A stretch of 64,000 nt of DNA from Isoetes taiwanensis (taxonomy: Eukaryota > Streptophyta > Lycopodiopsida > Isoetales > Isoetaceae): the NCBI GenBank assembly GCA_021234155.1, contig JAJEKV010000052.1, forward strand, positions 3,032,254-3,096,253, in the 5' to 3' direction. Under the pieces are notes generated by a model that was not told the DNA's origin, searched no databases, and worked only from the letters and a program-made list of their open reading frames with translations. Of this stretch, positions 1 to 11,206 are shown in pieces (within the stretch, counting starts at the first letter, position 1; each line of letters starts with the position of its first letter). The translations under genes were made by a program, and so were the position numbers.

Positions 1-68
1 ACACTCATTGTTTAGATTTGACTTGATGGTTGTCACACTCGTTGTTTAGATTTGACTTGATGATTGTC
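1..68. repeat. 34-bp direct repeat, two copies
   Basis: Two adjacent 34-bp copies (1-34 and 35-68) differ at two positions. They sit in what looks like the tail of an intron, just before the acceptor at about 78. The left edge is cut by the window, so more copies may lie outside. Confidence 0.85.
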
Positions 69-78
69 TATTTTTCAG

Positions 79-427
79 GAGGAGGGTGACATGGAGCAAT
101 CCAGAGGATTTAAAGGGCAAGAAATTTTACATTATTTCTGGCAACCACAGTATTTGCGCGGCACAATTCCTTTGTTCGGTCGTCGGCCAGTTGGAGCAGC
201 AACTAGAATTTGCTAAAGTATATGCTAGAAGAAGATCGAGAGTGCTCAACGGAAATCTTACAGACAAGGAATATATAGAGTTGAGTATTCAATGCAACGA
301 AGTAATTGCAAACACCGTCTACAGAGAGCCACTGATTGAAAAACTGCAACAACTTCATCATCAGCACAAGGCTTATGGCTGTCCTCCACAAGGACCGATA
401 GGGACGGCTACAACTTCAGCTTGGAAG
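79..427 (+). pseudogene. ParB-like domain exon of system 1
   Basis: This is an internal exon with no ATG of its own. It follows a pyrimidine-rich acceptor (tttttcag, ending 78) and stops at AAG|GTATTT at 427/428. The frame reading VTWSNPEDLKGKKFYIISGN is open throughout. The segment FYIISGNHSICAAQ aligns by eye with YFVLGGTHSFKARR of the gene at 21015-25146, and the following VYA...LTDKEYIELSIQCNEV matches FVYVGVTDSEAKLLAMSHNV there. The G-x-H-[RS] core followed by an Ala-rich helix is typical of the ParB/Srx-type N-terminal domain. I infer that this exon belongs with the methyltransferase half at 13492-15521, the two now separated by inserted Helitrons. The 5' part of the gene lies outside the window. 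It is listed as a pseudogene because the downstream half has frame breaks. Confidence 0.6.
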
Positions 428-454
428 GTATTTATTCATTTTCTACTCGCCAAC

Positions 455-468
455 ATCGCGGCCGCGAT
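455..468. repeat. Palindrome ATCGCGGCCGCGAT, copy 1
   Basis: A perfect 14-bp palindrome lies just inside the intron after the ParB-like exon. The identical 14-mer recurs at 15646-15659 beyond the methyltransferase half. This parallels the 14-bp palindromes in noncoding parts of the transposon at 16463-28394, but with a different sequence. Confidence 0.8.
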
Positions 469-1150
469 CTTGATGACCTTTGCTTCTGCAGGATTTCCAT
501 GAAATTGCAACGACCACTTTGAAAGTGCAGGAGCTTAACACTAGACCTGTCCCATGATGGACCATTAAAGGGCATTTTGAAGGTTTACAAAAAAAATCAT
601 ATAAAATCAAGGGCACAAAAACTGGCCAAAGCCTTTCTAGTTATGGTTCACATAAAAAATACACAAAAATATATCAGCTCCCGTTCTTGTGAGTTATGCA
701 CTAGCAAACCCAAGGGGGTCAAGTACCAAAAGCTTCATGTTCACACAAAGTAAAACTGTCTTAACGAAAAGATTTTTTTGATTTTTTTGGCTATAATGTG
801 ATTTTTCTACACGAGATATAGCATCTCAATCCGAAGTCTGTGAAGGAAGATATAGCCATTCAAACATGACAGGGTCAGAACTGTCTTCTGCTTTCTGAGA
901 ACCAGTACTGGTTCCTAGAAAGCAGTTGTGGTATAAAAACAAGAACTTTTGGAAGGAGATAAATTTTGAGGTCAAATTTGGCATATAAGTAGTTCACGAG
1001 GTCCTCCATTCTAGAAAAATGTTTGTTGAGTTTGAATTTGATATTTTGACTTTTACTTCTAGTTTTAATTTTAGGGAATTTATACAAATGGGTAACATTG
1101 ATACATATGACTCTAGGTTGTCCTCCAAAAAATCACATTATGAAAGTTTA
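469..1150. other. Noncoding, probable intron of system 1
   Basis: No gene is seen. The sequence is AT-rich with only short chance open frames. It ends at the A|T insertion point of Helitron A. Confidence 0.5.
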
Positions 1151-3036
1151 TCTTATATTATAAAGTTTTAGCGTATGTCTTGCATCAAACCCTAATTTAG
1201 ATAGTTGAGATCGTCTGATTGCATTTGAAGGCCGAGATTTATCGCACAACTTCCCACCACCATGATTGGCCATGCTCTGATCTCTTAAGAGGAAAGGGAA
1301 AATGACAGAGAAAAGGGCAAAGTGAGAGGCAAAAAGGCATGGGTAAAAGGGAAAGACGGAGAAGGAAAAAGGAAAGGGAAAAGAGCACGAAAAAGGGAAA
1401 GAAAAAGAAAGGGAGAAAAAGGAAGGAAAAAAAGACACTATGAAAAGGAAAAGGGGGAAACGGTGAGGACAGAATAAGGGAAAAGAAAAGGGGAAGGGAA
1501 GAAAAGGAAGAAAAAAGGGGCAACGGAAAAAATGTGAAGACGAAAAGGGTGACGGAAGGGAAAAAGGGGAAGATAAGAATGGTGGAGAGGGAAAAAAGGG
1601 CATGGAAAAATAGAAAGGGAAGGAAAAAGGAGGCGAAAAAGGGAAAAGGGCATGAGGAAAAGGGAGAGGGAAATGAGAGAGGAAGGAGAAAGTGGCATGA
1701 GAAGAGGAAAAGGGTGAGGAAAGAAAAAAAAAGAAAGAAAAAAAAGAGATGGAAAAAGGGAAAAGGGAAAGTTTAAACGCTAAAAAGAGAATGGAAAAAC
1801 ATGCAATAGGAAAAGAGGAAAAGGGAAAAGGGGAAGAGGGTGGGAAAAGGAGGAAAAAGGGCATGTGAAAAAGGTGGAAAAAATGGAATGCAAAAAAGGT
1901 GTGGGAAAATGGAAAGGAAAAGAGAGAAGGAAAAAAAAGGGTGGAAAGGAAAGCGGAAAAGGGCATGGAAAAAGAGAAAAGGATGAAAAAAAGAAGGAAA
2001 AGGAAAAAGGAAATGGGAGGCGAAAAGGGAAAGGGGAAAGAAAAAAGAACACGAGGAATAAGGAGGGAAAATGAAAAAGAGGAAGGGAAAAAAGGGCAAC
2101 TGGAAAAAAAACTGGAAGAGGGAAAGGGTGAGGAAAGGGTAAAAATAAAGGGAAAAAGAGCATGGGGAAAGGGAAAAGAAAAAGAAAAAAGGGGAATAGG
2201 GACGGGAAAAAGGGGAAGAGGGTAAGGAAAGGCGGAAGAAAAGGCAAGTAAAAAAAAGTGGAAAAAAGGGAATGGAAAAATATATGGGAAAAAGGGAAAA
2301 GGAAAAAGGAAAGAGAAAGGGAAAGGGAAAGGGAAAGGGAAAGGGAAAGGGAAAGAGAAAAGGAAAGGGGGAAGGAAAGAGGAAAAGGGCACGGGAAAAA
2401 TGGAAAGGGTGGGGAAATGATGAAAAAAGAAGGAAAGGGAAAAGGAAAAAGGGAGGCGGAAAGGGGGGAAGGAAAGGAAAAAAGACATGAGAAAAAAAGA
2501 GACATGAGATAAAGAAGAAGAGGGTGAGGAGAGGAAGAAAAACATAAAAAAAAAAAGGTGGGGAAAAGGGAATGCAAAAAGGGCATGAGAAAAGGGAAGG
2601 GAAAAGAGAAAAGCAAAAGGAATGGGAAAAGGAAAGGGAAAAAAGATCATGAGAAAAATGGGAAGGGTGGAGAAAGGTGAAAAGGGAAGGAAAAAAGCCG
2701 TCAAAAAAAGGGAAAGGGAAAGGGAAAAATGAGAAGGAGAAAAGGAAGAAAAAGAGGAGGGAGAAGAGGGTAAAAAAAAGAGAGAGAAGGAGAAAAGTAA
2801 ATGTGCAGGGAAAATAAGAAAAGGGAAAAAAGAAAGTGTGTAAGAAAATGAGGAAAAAAGGATATGCAGGATAGAGCAAAGGGAAGGTTATCAAATGTAC
2901 AAAAACCTCTTATAGCCTAGCAATGATGGACTTGGTTTCTATTATATTAGATGTATAAAAATGAGTCTGAGCTGAATAGGTTTCCATCCACAAATGTTCC
3001 CAACATTTGCCCAGCAACGCTGGGCACCATTACTAG
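1151..3036 (+). mobile_element. Helitron A, non-autonomous
   Basis: The 5' end is TCTTATATTATAAAGTTTTA at 1151, preceded by A. The 3' end has the hairpin GCCCAGC-AAC-GCTGGGC (3010-3026) followed by ACCATTA and CTAG (3033-3036), then T. This matches Helitron rules: 5'-TC, a 3' hairpin shortly before CTRR, and insertion between A and T. No Rep/helicase frame is present. Beyond the 5' end the body is almost entirely a purine tract. The first 110 bp match the 5' part of Helitron G (minus strand, ending 43072), so the two are one family. Confidence 0.85.
1290..2890 (+). repeat. 1.6-kb G/A (purine) tract
   Basis: About 1600 bases on this strand are nearly all A and G, built from irregular GGGAAA/GGAAAA units, with a regular (GGGAAA)n run near 2308-2360. 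Pyrimidines are rare and occur mostly in scattered GGGCATG motifs. Long open frames on both strands reflect the lack of T (plus strand) or A (minus strand), not coding. The tract could form triplex or other non-B DNA. Confidence 0.9.
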
Positions 3037-4400
3037 TAAGAATATGAAACCAATGCAAAAACAAGCTCGTGAAAAGAGTAAAAGACATGGTAAATAAAAA
3101 TCAAAAACGATTTCTGTACCTGCCCATTACTGGTCCATAGTCCATTTAAAAATCAATAATATACTTATGTTAGTCCATCTCACGCTCAGTTTTGGGACAT
3201 GAGTACCTCCTGAACCACTTTGTTCACAAAAAATATCTGTTGGTCATTATCTTGAGGATTGTATTAAAATAAATAGCATCAATTATATTATGTCTTCCAT
3301 GTTTATTCTAGATTTGTGCCTTAAAGGTGTGACTTTACAAAATCACATCCTCGAAGTATCTCATATCAAGAAACAAATGCAAAAAGAACCAAGGAAAAAT
3401 ATGAAAAACTTTTTCTATAAAACATCAAGATAGACTGCTATCTGCAGTCCAATTGCAGACCATCATTGGTCCAAATGATTGAAAGTTTAAAAATCAATAA
3501 TGGCATCACTTTAATCAATTTTGATCTCAACTTTCGCATATAGTTTACTTGTATGATTCTCTGTAGGAGAAAATTAGTTGACTATGTGAGCTTGCGTAAT
3601 TTAAGGGTCAGATTGAAGCACAAAGAATTGAGAATTTATGAGGTACTTATGACCAATTGAACCTACATGGACCTCCACTTACACCTTTCAAAAATCATGT
3701 GATCGAAGCTAAAAAGCCATAGTATCATTCTATGGGGCAAAATGGATAAGGCTAGTGAGAGATATATGCTCTATACAATTGGTCTCATGGACCATAAATC
3801 GTGATGCATGCTTATATAAATTAAAACCTTCGAAATAACATGTTACTTTAACATGCAACTAGAGATTTATATTGCCAAGAAAGGTATGCATCCATGAAAA
3901 ATATAATATACATGAAAGATAACCTACATGTAACATTATTCTACTTAGATAACAATGCTTTATAGCAGCAACACAGATATAAAGTTTATGCTAGTAAGAA
4001 ATAAACAGATTTCTTTGTATTTTTTTTTCAATAAGGACATACAACCTATATAAGAGACCTCCATATAAGTCAATGTTCACATTTTCAACTATTTTATAGG
4101 CTTATATGGGGAAAGATAGTGTCTCTTCCATGAACTAAAGAACCATACATATAATGTCATATGGTCTAATTACATATTGCCATGGCTAAACTTCACAACA
4201 TTCACTTAATTCATCAATAAACATCACTAAATATGACCATTGTGGAGTTTTGGAGCTATAATTGTGGAGTTAACTCAACATTTATACTCTAATGTGTTAA
4301 TCCTGCAGCTGTACATCATGTTTTAATCCCAAAAATTGCATAGTTACACTCTAGTTACCCTATATGTAAGTTGATAAGAGTTATCTACTTACTTAAAAAG
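3037..4400. other. No gene seen
   Basis: AT-rich sequence without a credible open frame. It is either the interrupted intron of system 1 or the body of Helitron B, whose 5' end I could not place. A phrase similar to CCAT..TTTAAAAATCAATAAT recurs near 3140 and 3480. Confidence 0.4.
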
Positions 4401-4816
4401 TTTTTGGGGGTTTTTGCTGATGCCGGTGTCCCCTTTCCGGCCGCCGGATGTTACGCTTTTTCCGGCCATGTAACGCTTTTTCCGGCGTTTTATCTTCATA
4501 TTTTATTTTTTGTGGCATCGTATTTCTTTTCCGGCTGAAGAGGCACTCGGGTTAGGGTTTTCACAACGCTTCCTTCTATTCTCTTTTCAGTTTGCATAGC
4601 TTCGGCTTCATTGTTACAGGTTTAATTCATTGTGGTAGATAGGGAAAGGATCGGAGGGAGCTTAGAGCAAGAGGAATCGCTGTAGAAAGGAAGAGGGATG
4701 CATTCGAGTGTATCAGAGGGAGCTTGGAGCTGATGCAATCGCTGGAGTGACTTGGAGACGGTGCCATTACTTTCGACAGTTCTTGCCACATTTTTTGTTA
4801 TTGTATTTTCTCTCTT

Positions 4817-5103
4817 CCGATCCATTTCCCCACCATTTTTTTTGTCTTATTTATGTCTTTTTTTTGCTCATTCTATCTTCAGGAGAGTACCTCCATTCCG
4901 ATTTAGTTTCCAAGGATAGCATCAAAGATTTTGGCGGCTTATTCTGTCTTCAGAGGGTTAGTTCCGACCCATTTCTCCACCATTTTTTTTGTTTTACTTA
5001 TATTTTTTTTTGCTCATTCTATCTTCAGGAGGAGTACCTCCATTCCGATTTAGGATTCAAAGGGATAGCATCAAAGGGCAGCTTATTCTGTCTTCAGAGG
5101 GTC
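4817..5103 (+). repeat. Diverged ~145-bp tandem duplication
   Basis: Two adjacent copies begin with TCCGAYCCATTTCYCCACCA and end in TTCTGTCTTCAGAGGGT. They differ by substitutions and small indels. The open frame across both (about 4708-5121) is leucine/phenylalanine-rich and matches no family I know, so it is probably noncoding Helitron cargo. Confidence 0.75.
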
Positions 5104-5177
5104 GGTTTTAAACTAACATAGTTTTTTTAATTCGGGGAATCACCATCTTCTTTGTGCTTGGAACCGCAACAAAACAT

Positions 5178-5208
5178 GTGACTATTCTATTCTATTCTAT
5201 TCTATTCT
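5178..5208 (+). repeat. (TATTC)n microsatellite
   Basis: About five tandem TATTC pentamers. This is simple sequence with no further role visible. Confidence 0.8.
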
Positions 5209-5399
5209 TCTATAAAAACATGTATTGTTTTTGTGCATTCTTATCAAAACGGGTGCCTCCAACTGTGGATCCCTTTTTATCAGGTTTTCCAGGGCAGGCA
5301 ACTCCAGTCATGTTCCCGGGTTCACTCTTGATCAGGTTTTCCAGGGAAGGCAATAAAGGTACAGTGTACTACACATTTCCAAAAGTATAGTTGAACCCA

Positions 5400-8340
5400 C
5401 GCCTCTATTGCTGCCTATTTCTTTCTCAAGCTGTTTGCTTTCGTTTTGTTGTTGCTTAAGTTTACTAAATCAGAGGAAGCTTCAGTGTTTGGGATGCTAT
5501 AACAGGGGATAAGCTACACTGATTTGAGCACAAACACATAGTTCGGACCTGTGCATTTTCTGAGGCCCATATTTTCTCTCTTCTTCTGTTGTAGCATATG
5601 GTTTCTGGTTTCTTGGAACTGCATTCAAAATTTTGTATTCTAATTATGAGATGTCCTGCTACAGAGCTCTACATTATTATGACTGACTGGGGCGCAGAGA
5701 AAGTCCTTCGGATATTTCATTTAGAGCGTCCAGATGCCTTTGGGCATTCGATTTGGGCGAACAGATAGTTCAAAAGTGTATGTCGATGCTCTTGCGAAAC
5801 AGGTACTTAAAGGAGCTTCTGTGAAATGTACCTGTGTCAATCCAGTAAAAAATCCTCACATTTACTATATGCATCTTGATTTTTCGGGGAAATGGTGAAA
5901 AGACGAAAACAAGATTGTATTTCCTGATGCCTCTTTTGGTGAAGAAGACTTTGAACAAACTATGTAAGTAATTTGTTTATTCTGTTCTTGTATGCATATC
6001 AACTAGAAATCAACTTATAGTTACAAACTACATAGAGGTTACCAAATGCATTTGTTGGGTTATCAATCACTCAAAATTTAATCTAGGCATAAATTCTTTT
6101 GATGGCATTCTAAATGGGGTCTTCAGCTGAGTTAATACAGGCATGATGACTATCCTAAAGTGCATCTTACTCTTATTAAACCGGCCCAAGCTGAATTCTT
6201 TTAAAGATGTCTATGTGTTTATAGGCTGCAAACTTGATGTTGTTTCACTGGTGCGCAGTTCTATTGTTTCAGTTTCTATGATGCTACATTTTGCATACCA
6301 GACACCAGAGTGTTGTTTCTCCACTATCCTTTCCTTTGCATAACTTTGGTCTGCTGGAAGAATCTATATGAGTGCCACTGTTCATTTAAGAGTTGATTTG
6401 TAATTTTTAACATCCTAATTTGTAAGTAGAACATTTGTATTCACTCCAGGATTTCAAGTGCGGTTTTTTTTTTCAACTTGGTCTTTGATTGCTTGATGTA
6501 GGACAGACGGCCAGAAGGCAATCATGTTTACTGCCTATAGATACAAAAAGAGAAGGTTTTGAGGAGTTAGTGGCACAAAGTGACTTTTGTCTAGCAAGCT
6601 GCTCAAGGCCACTATAGATTGCACCAGACGATGCAAGATGAGGCGCAGCAACATTCAATCAGGGTTTTTTTATTTTTGTTTGTTCTTATTGACAGCGAAG
6701 TTGGAGTTATTTCCTTAAAATCACATACATGCAGGTTGAAACCCTTGCTTTAAATTAAGTTGCCAAATTAAGAGCTTTTTGCCAAATTAAGTTGAACTTT
6801 GATGTCCTTTGTTTTTCCTTTGTTTGAATGCATCTCCATTTTGCTTACTGTTATGGGTTTTTGCAGAGGTACTCCAATTAAGAATGAAGAAAGAAAGAAA
6901 TTGCTCCACCAAAATCTACAAAGGGGACTGCTGGCCTTTGTAAGATACAAGCTTGATGTTGTACTCTTACTGCACATCAAGCAATTTAACATTTTGGTGG
7001 AGTGGGCTACTGTCATTTTTAAGTTAAAAGGTTTGGCTGGAGAACATATAAAAAGAGGAGGAGAGAATTTAAACAGATCCAGAGCCATTAAGAATTTCAG
7101 GAACTAGCTAGATTAGTCACAAATCAACGAGCATATAAAAGGAGGACGAGAGAATTTGAACAGACCTAGAGCCATTTGGTAAGCATTCTTTGTCTCACTA
7201 ACTTTGTGCTTATACTAGAAGCAATCTCACGGAAGAGTTTATATCCTAACCATAAGTTTTATGTATTGGCATTTTGATTGGTGTAATGTGTATGTTGTAG
7301 ATCTATTTTCTCTGCTTTAGTATCAGCTTGGCTAACCACCCTTTTGCCTGTAATACTTATACTGGACCAGATTAAGGGGAATATCTCCTTTGGTTGATTA
7401 ATTTGATCTAGGATACCAAGCAAGAATGGTTTGCCTTATAATCATGGGAGCTTTGTCATACAATGCATAAAGAGATGACCTATACATTGTCGAAAATGCA
7501 AAGGTCTTTTGGGTATGATGACGGTTGAAAATGTCGGCATTCATGTCATTGCAGTAGAGGCTGGTACAGGTCAGATACTTTGGGTTGCAGATGCTGGAGA
7601 TTAACAGATCGGCTGAATAGAAAATAGAAACAGATCTGAAGTTAGTGAATAGAAAATAGAAACAGATCTGAAGTTAAGTAATAGCTACCCAGGCGGCGCC
7701 GCCCAAAAATTCAGCAGGCTGTCAACAGAGGATTTTGTGTTTTAAAATTTCGTTTAAAAGGGCGAAATTTCATGATGGTTTTCTTAAAAATCCTTCTTTG
7801 GACGGGGAACGGGAGTAGAGAGTACTGCTGTATATGTGGCTTGCAAGTTCTGTGTCGAGTAAGAAGGGTTTCAAGCCTTCACACTACAAGGCATATTATG
7901 TAAAAACACCCTTTTCACTAACAAAACAATTCTGTTTTGAAAGCTTTCATCCTGCTAATGGCCAGTGGAAAAAACTTTGCTACAGCCATTGAAATCTCTG
8001 AACTGCTGTCAGGGAGATAAATAATGCAGGATCAATGAAAGCAGGTGTAAGTTTGTTGGAGGAGTTTTCCAAGATATGGTATCTACATGTATGAAGATTC
8101 CGAAGTGCACAAAGTATTCCTGTTTTATTTTTACTCAAGGTACATTTATGTCTTGGCTATCTGGGATACGATGCCACTTGCAACATAGACATGCTGATTT
8201 AGATTGCATCATTGATGGTTTCTACACCGATTGAAGGAATAGAATAGAATAGAAGGCCCCTATAAAGATTGTTGTGATGTGGGTTCTTGAAGGTTGATCA
8301 AGGAAAAGGTTAGATGCCAAGAAAAAACACAAGTCAGGAC
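5400..8340. other. Probable Helitron B interior, no gene recognised
   Basis: No open frame here resembles a known protein. Short frames near 6143-6343 and 6799-7107 contain the related phrases KLDVVSLV and KLDVVLLL, so part of the segment is an old internal duplication (near 6230 and 6950). A 22-bp phrase around TAGAAAATAGAAACAGATCT is repeated at about 7616 and 7648. Confidence 0.4.
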
Positions 8341-8342
8341 AT

Positions 8343-8374
8343 TAGCCCGGCAACGCCGGGCACACGTTTACTAG
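8343..8374 (+). mobile_element. 3' terminus of Helitron B
   Basis: The hairpin GCCCGGC-AAC-GCCGGGC is followed by ACACGTTTACTAG, matching the 3' ends of Helitrons A, C, D and E with compensating changes in the stem (CAGC/GCTG to CGGC/GCCG). CTAG at 8371-8374 abuts the 5' TC of Helitron C. The 5' end was not found between 3037 and 8340, so the element's length is unknown. Confidence 0.75.
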
Positions 8375-10020
8375 TCCTTTATTATAAAGTTTTAGTGTAT
8401 GTCGTGCATAAAACCCTAAAACTTTCGATGACCCAGATTTGATGAAATCAATGGAAGAGATGATGCCACGTAAGATTCTAGGGTTTTTTTTGGCTAGGGT
8501 TAGCGAGGGCACCTACGAGCTAGGGCGGCAGTAGCACCTTCGAGCTGCTAGCTCCTCCTCCAGTAAGCAAAGCACGTATCTATAGATGCAACAGCGTAAG
8601 AAAGAAAGAAGAAGCAGAGCCGCTTCCGGCTATGGCGGCATTCAGAAGAAACAAGAAGCCGATTCCGGCTATGTGGGTATTTAGAAGAAGGAAGAAGCAG
8701 CTTCTGGCTATGTCGGCATTTAGCAGTCAAGTATATGATTTAACGCCATCAAAAGCAATATATGGATGGGCTGTATTTATTCACTTCCGGAACCAGTAGG
8801 CTCATATGAGCAATATGACGACGTTGCTCTTTAGGTAAGAACATCCACATATACACATAGGAAATCTTGCATCATAACGGTCCATAATATTATTTGTTTG
8901 CAGAATCTGTAGCAGGGGACTTCAAGCAAGGAGCATCACAGTAGTAAACGGTGTAAGTGGATGAAAATGATGCCATTTCTGCCAGTTCAAGCAAGGCCAT
9001 ACCATCCATTCCTTCTTTAGAACTAAGGTGCTGTCAATGAAGATCAAAGCCCTTTAGATATTCGCCACCCATTCTTGCTGGCAAGGTACTTTTCTTCACA
9101 AGCTGAAGACAAAGCATTGCATTTGATCTAGAAATGGTGCATGGCATGATTGCTGGGTATCGAGTGCTGCAAGAGGTGCATGGCACGGTTGCTGCAAGGC
9201 TTCTTTTTTATTGAGCAAACAAAATTTTGCCAACTCTACCTACAATTTACTTGAGGTGCATCTTTTAATCCCTTGCCTTTTAGGATCTTCATCTGTTTGT
9301 TTGTTGTAGATATTTCTCCAGGGCACCATGTATATGCAATACTGCGGCACACTCCCAGATAGTGAGATAATCTGTTTGCTTTGCATGGTTTTTAAGCCAT
9401 TAACAAATAATCTTGAAGCTCTTCTTTTGCAGGTTTAACAAGCTTATGCAATGGCAAGGCTCTAATGGAGAAGACCAGTAACTTTTCCTTTTAAGCATTT
9501 TGCAGCTCACAACACCCAATCAATGCCTATGATATTAGAGATGATTATGATTATGGACGTTTGATAGAATTTGCAAATCTGAAGGTTTTAATCTACCTAC
9601 GATACCCATTCAAGTAACAATCAGCTGGATGTCTTCGTTTATGATTTGAGCAATCTAATACGAGATCTTGAACAGTATGTTTTCTTTTGCAGATTTTACC
9701 ATATTGTGATGATATATGACTGCCAAAACATCAAAGATAAATTAACATCTTGATGTTCAAACAAAATAAACTATAGCTCTGCCTCAACATTGCAGAAGGT
9801 CTCAGGTGGATTGGAAAGGTTTCTGCACATAAACCGTCCGCCGACATTGAGGTTTTGCCCAAGTAACATCGTGTTTGTGGTATCAAAGTATATTTTTGAA
9901 GTCCTTGATACTATTGCAAATTACTTTTAGTACAAGACTGCTGTACAACTCATCTAGGCAAGCATGCATATGGTGAAACTATCAATTTTTTTCTAAGCAG
10001 TAAGCCCTTTGACGTGCCTC

Positions 10021-10437
10021 TTATTTCCAAGCTGGTTTATTTCTAGAAGTTGGATCCATCCAATAATTCTTTATGGTCTGGAGCATGTCAAGGTAAGATT
10101 GCGTATCAACCATGTTAGCAGCACGTGAATGCCTTTTTGCATTTGTTTTATTCGTAATTTGCATTTTGATAAATTGCTTGATTTGTGATCCAGGTTGAAG
10201 GCTAAAGGAATTGTTTGAAGCCGGATGCTCTTCTACTGCTTGGCACAAGATAGCTCCAATTTGAGAACTATCAAATGCGCCATGTGGCAGGACCATACTA
10301 TGAGAATTTTGGGGAGGCAATGGCAAGTTGTAGGGTGTAGTTGATGCTGTGTAGGCTTGGATTGATGATAAACAATACTGTTTCTTCTGAAACCAATAGC
10401 TGCAGACAAATGTGTGGCCATTTGTTTGAAAATCCAC
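10021..10437 (-). CDS. Unrecognised 138-codon open frame
   Basis: The frame starts MDFQTNGHTFVCSYWFQKKQ and ends near TSRNKPAWK. Its composition is protein-like (Q, N and S-rich, mixed charge) and unlike the simple-sequence frames elsewhere. It lies inside Helitron C on the opposite strand, so it may be an exon captured by that Helitron. I do not recognise the family, and no splice sites were confirmed. Confidence 0.3.
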   Translation of the reverse strand: MDFQTNGHTFVCSYWFQKKQYCLSSIQAYTASTTPYNLPLPPQNSHSMVLPHGAFDSSQIGAILCQAVEEHPASNNSFSLQPGSQIKQFIKMQITNKTNAKRHSRAANMVDTQSYLDMLQTIKNYWMDPTSRNKPAWK

Positions 10438-11172
10438 CTAGAAACTTGGTTGTGCTCAAGAATACCTCATTGATTGTAATTATGATGCTCCCGGGAACTA
10501 CGATGGTGAACCTCCTCCTTTCTTATCTGTTCTAACCTGGTGACCATTTGGAAGCATGTTAAAAGAGAATGATAGTTTCATCCAATCCGTTCCTTGATTT
10601 TATATTTCATTAGCTGAGCTTTTGGATTTCCTCAAAATAAGCACATAATTTTAAACTTCTTGAGTAGTTGCGGGAAATTTCACATAGATCATTTCTAATA
10701 ACAAACGAAGCTTTTAAATGAGAGTCTTTTGCTTAGCCTTTTGTTTTAGTTTTAAGATGAGCAGACTAGGCACATGAGTGTTTTGCACTACTTAGCAATC
10801 GTGAATCCTTGGAGATGTACATACATGTTGTGTCCGGTAAAAATTCTTGACATTGCTTTGCTTTTGCCATCATCACTTTGTTGGTTGTAGGCATTTACTT
10901 TATTTATACAGCGCCACTTTGTCGATTGTACACTCATGTATAAGTGTTGGCCCATCGATGCTATATAGCCACTCGCAGATATGAAGGGATATGTAAAGGC
11001 TTCTTGGGTGAGGTGCAAAATTATTTCACAAAAATGAATTTGAGAATTTTACTCAGAAGAGGAAGTGGAGGCAGCTTTCTTACAGCTTTCTTGGCAGAAT
11101 ATGGCTTGGTATGTGCATAAAGTTCGTGTACCTTTGCTGAGAAGAAATGCCCAACTTGGAAGCTTCTGAACT

Positions 11173-11206
11173 GGCTTATGCTTATGCTTATGCTTATGCT
11201 TATGCA
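11173..11206 (+). repeat. (CTTATG)n microsatellite
   Basis: Five tandem CTTATG hexamers, then a short further run at 11211-11222. Simple repeat within Helitron C. Confidence 0.85.

Noticed and set aside
1148-2894. Long open frames (up to 518 codons) in the purine tract on both strands
   Set aside because: They are translations of GGGAAA-type simple sequence (Phe/Pro/Ser on one strand, Lys/Glu/Gly on the other); stop codons are absent because of base composition.
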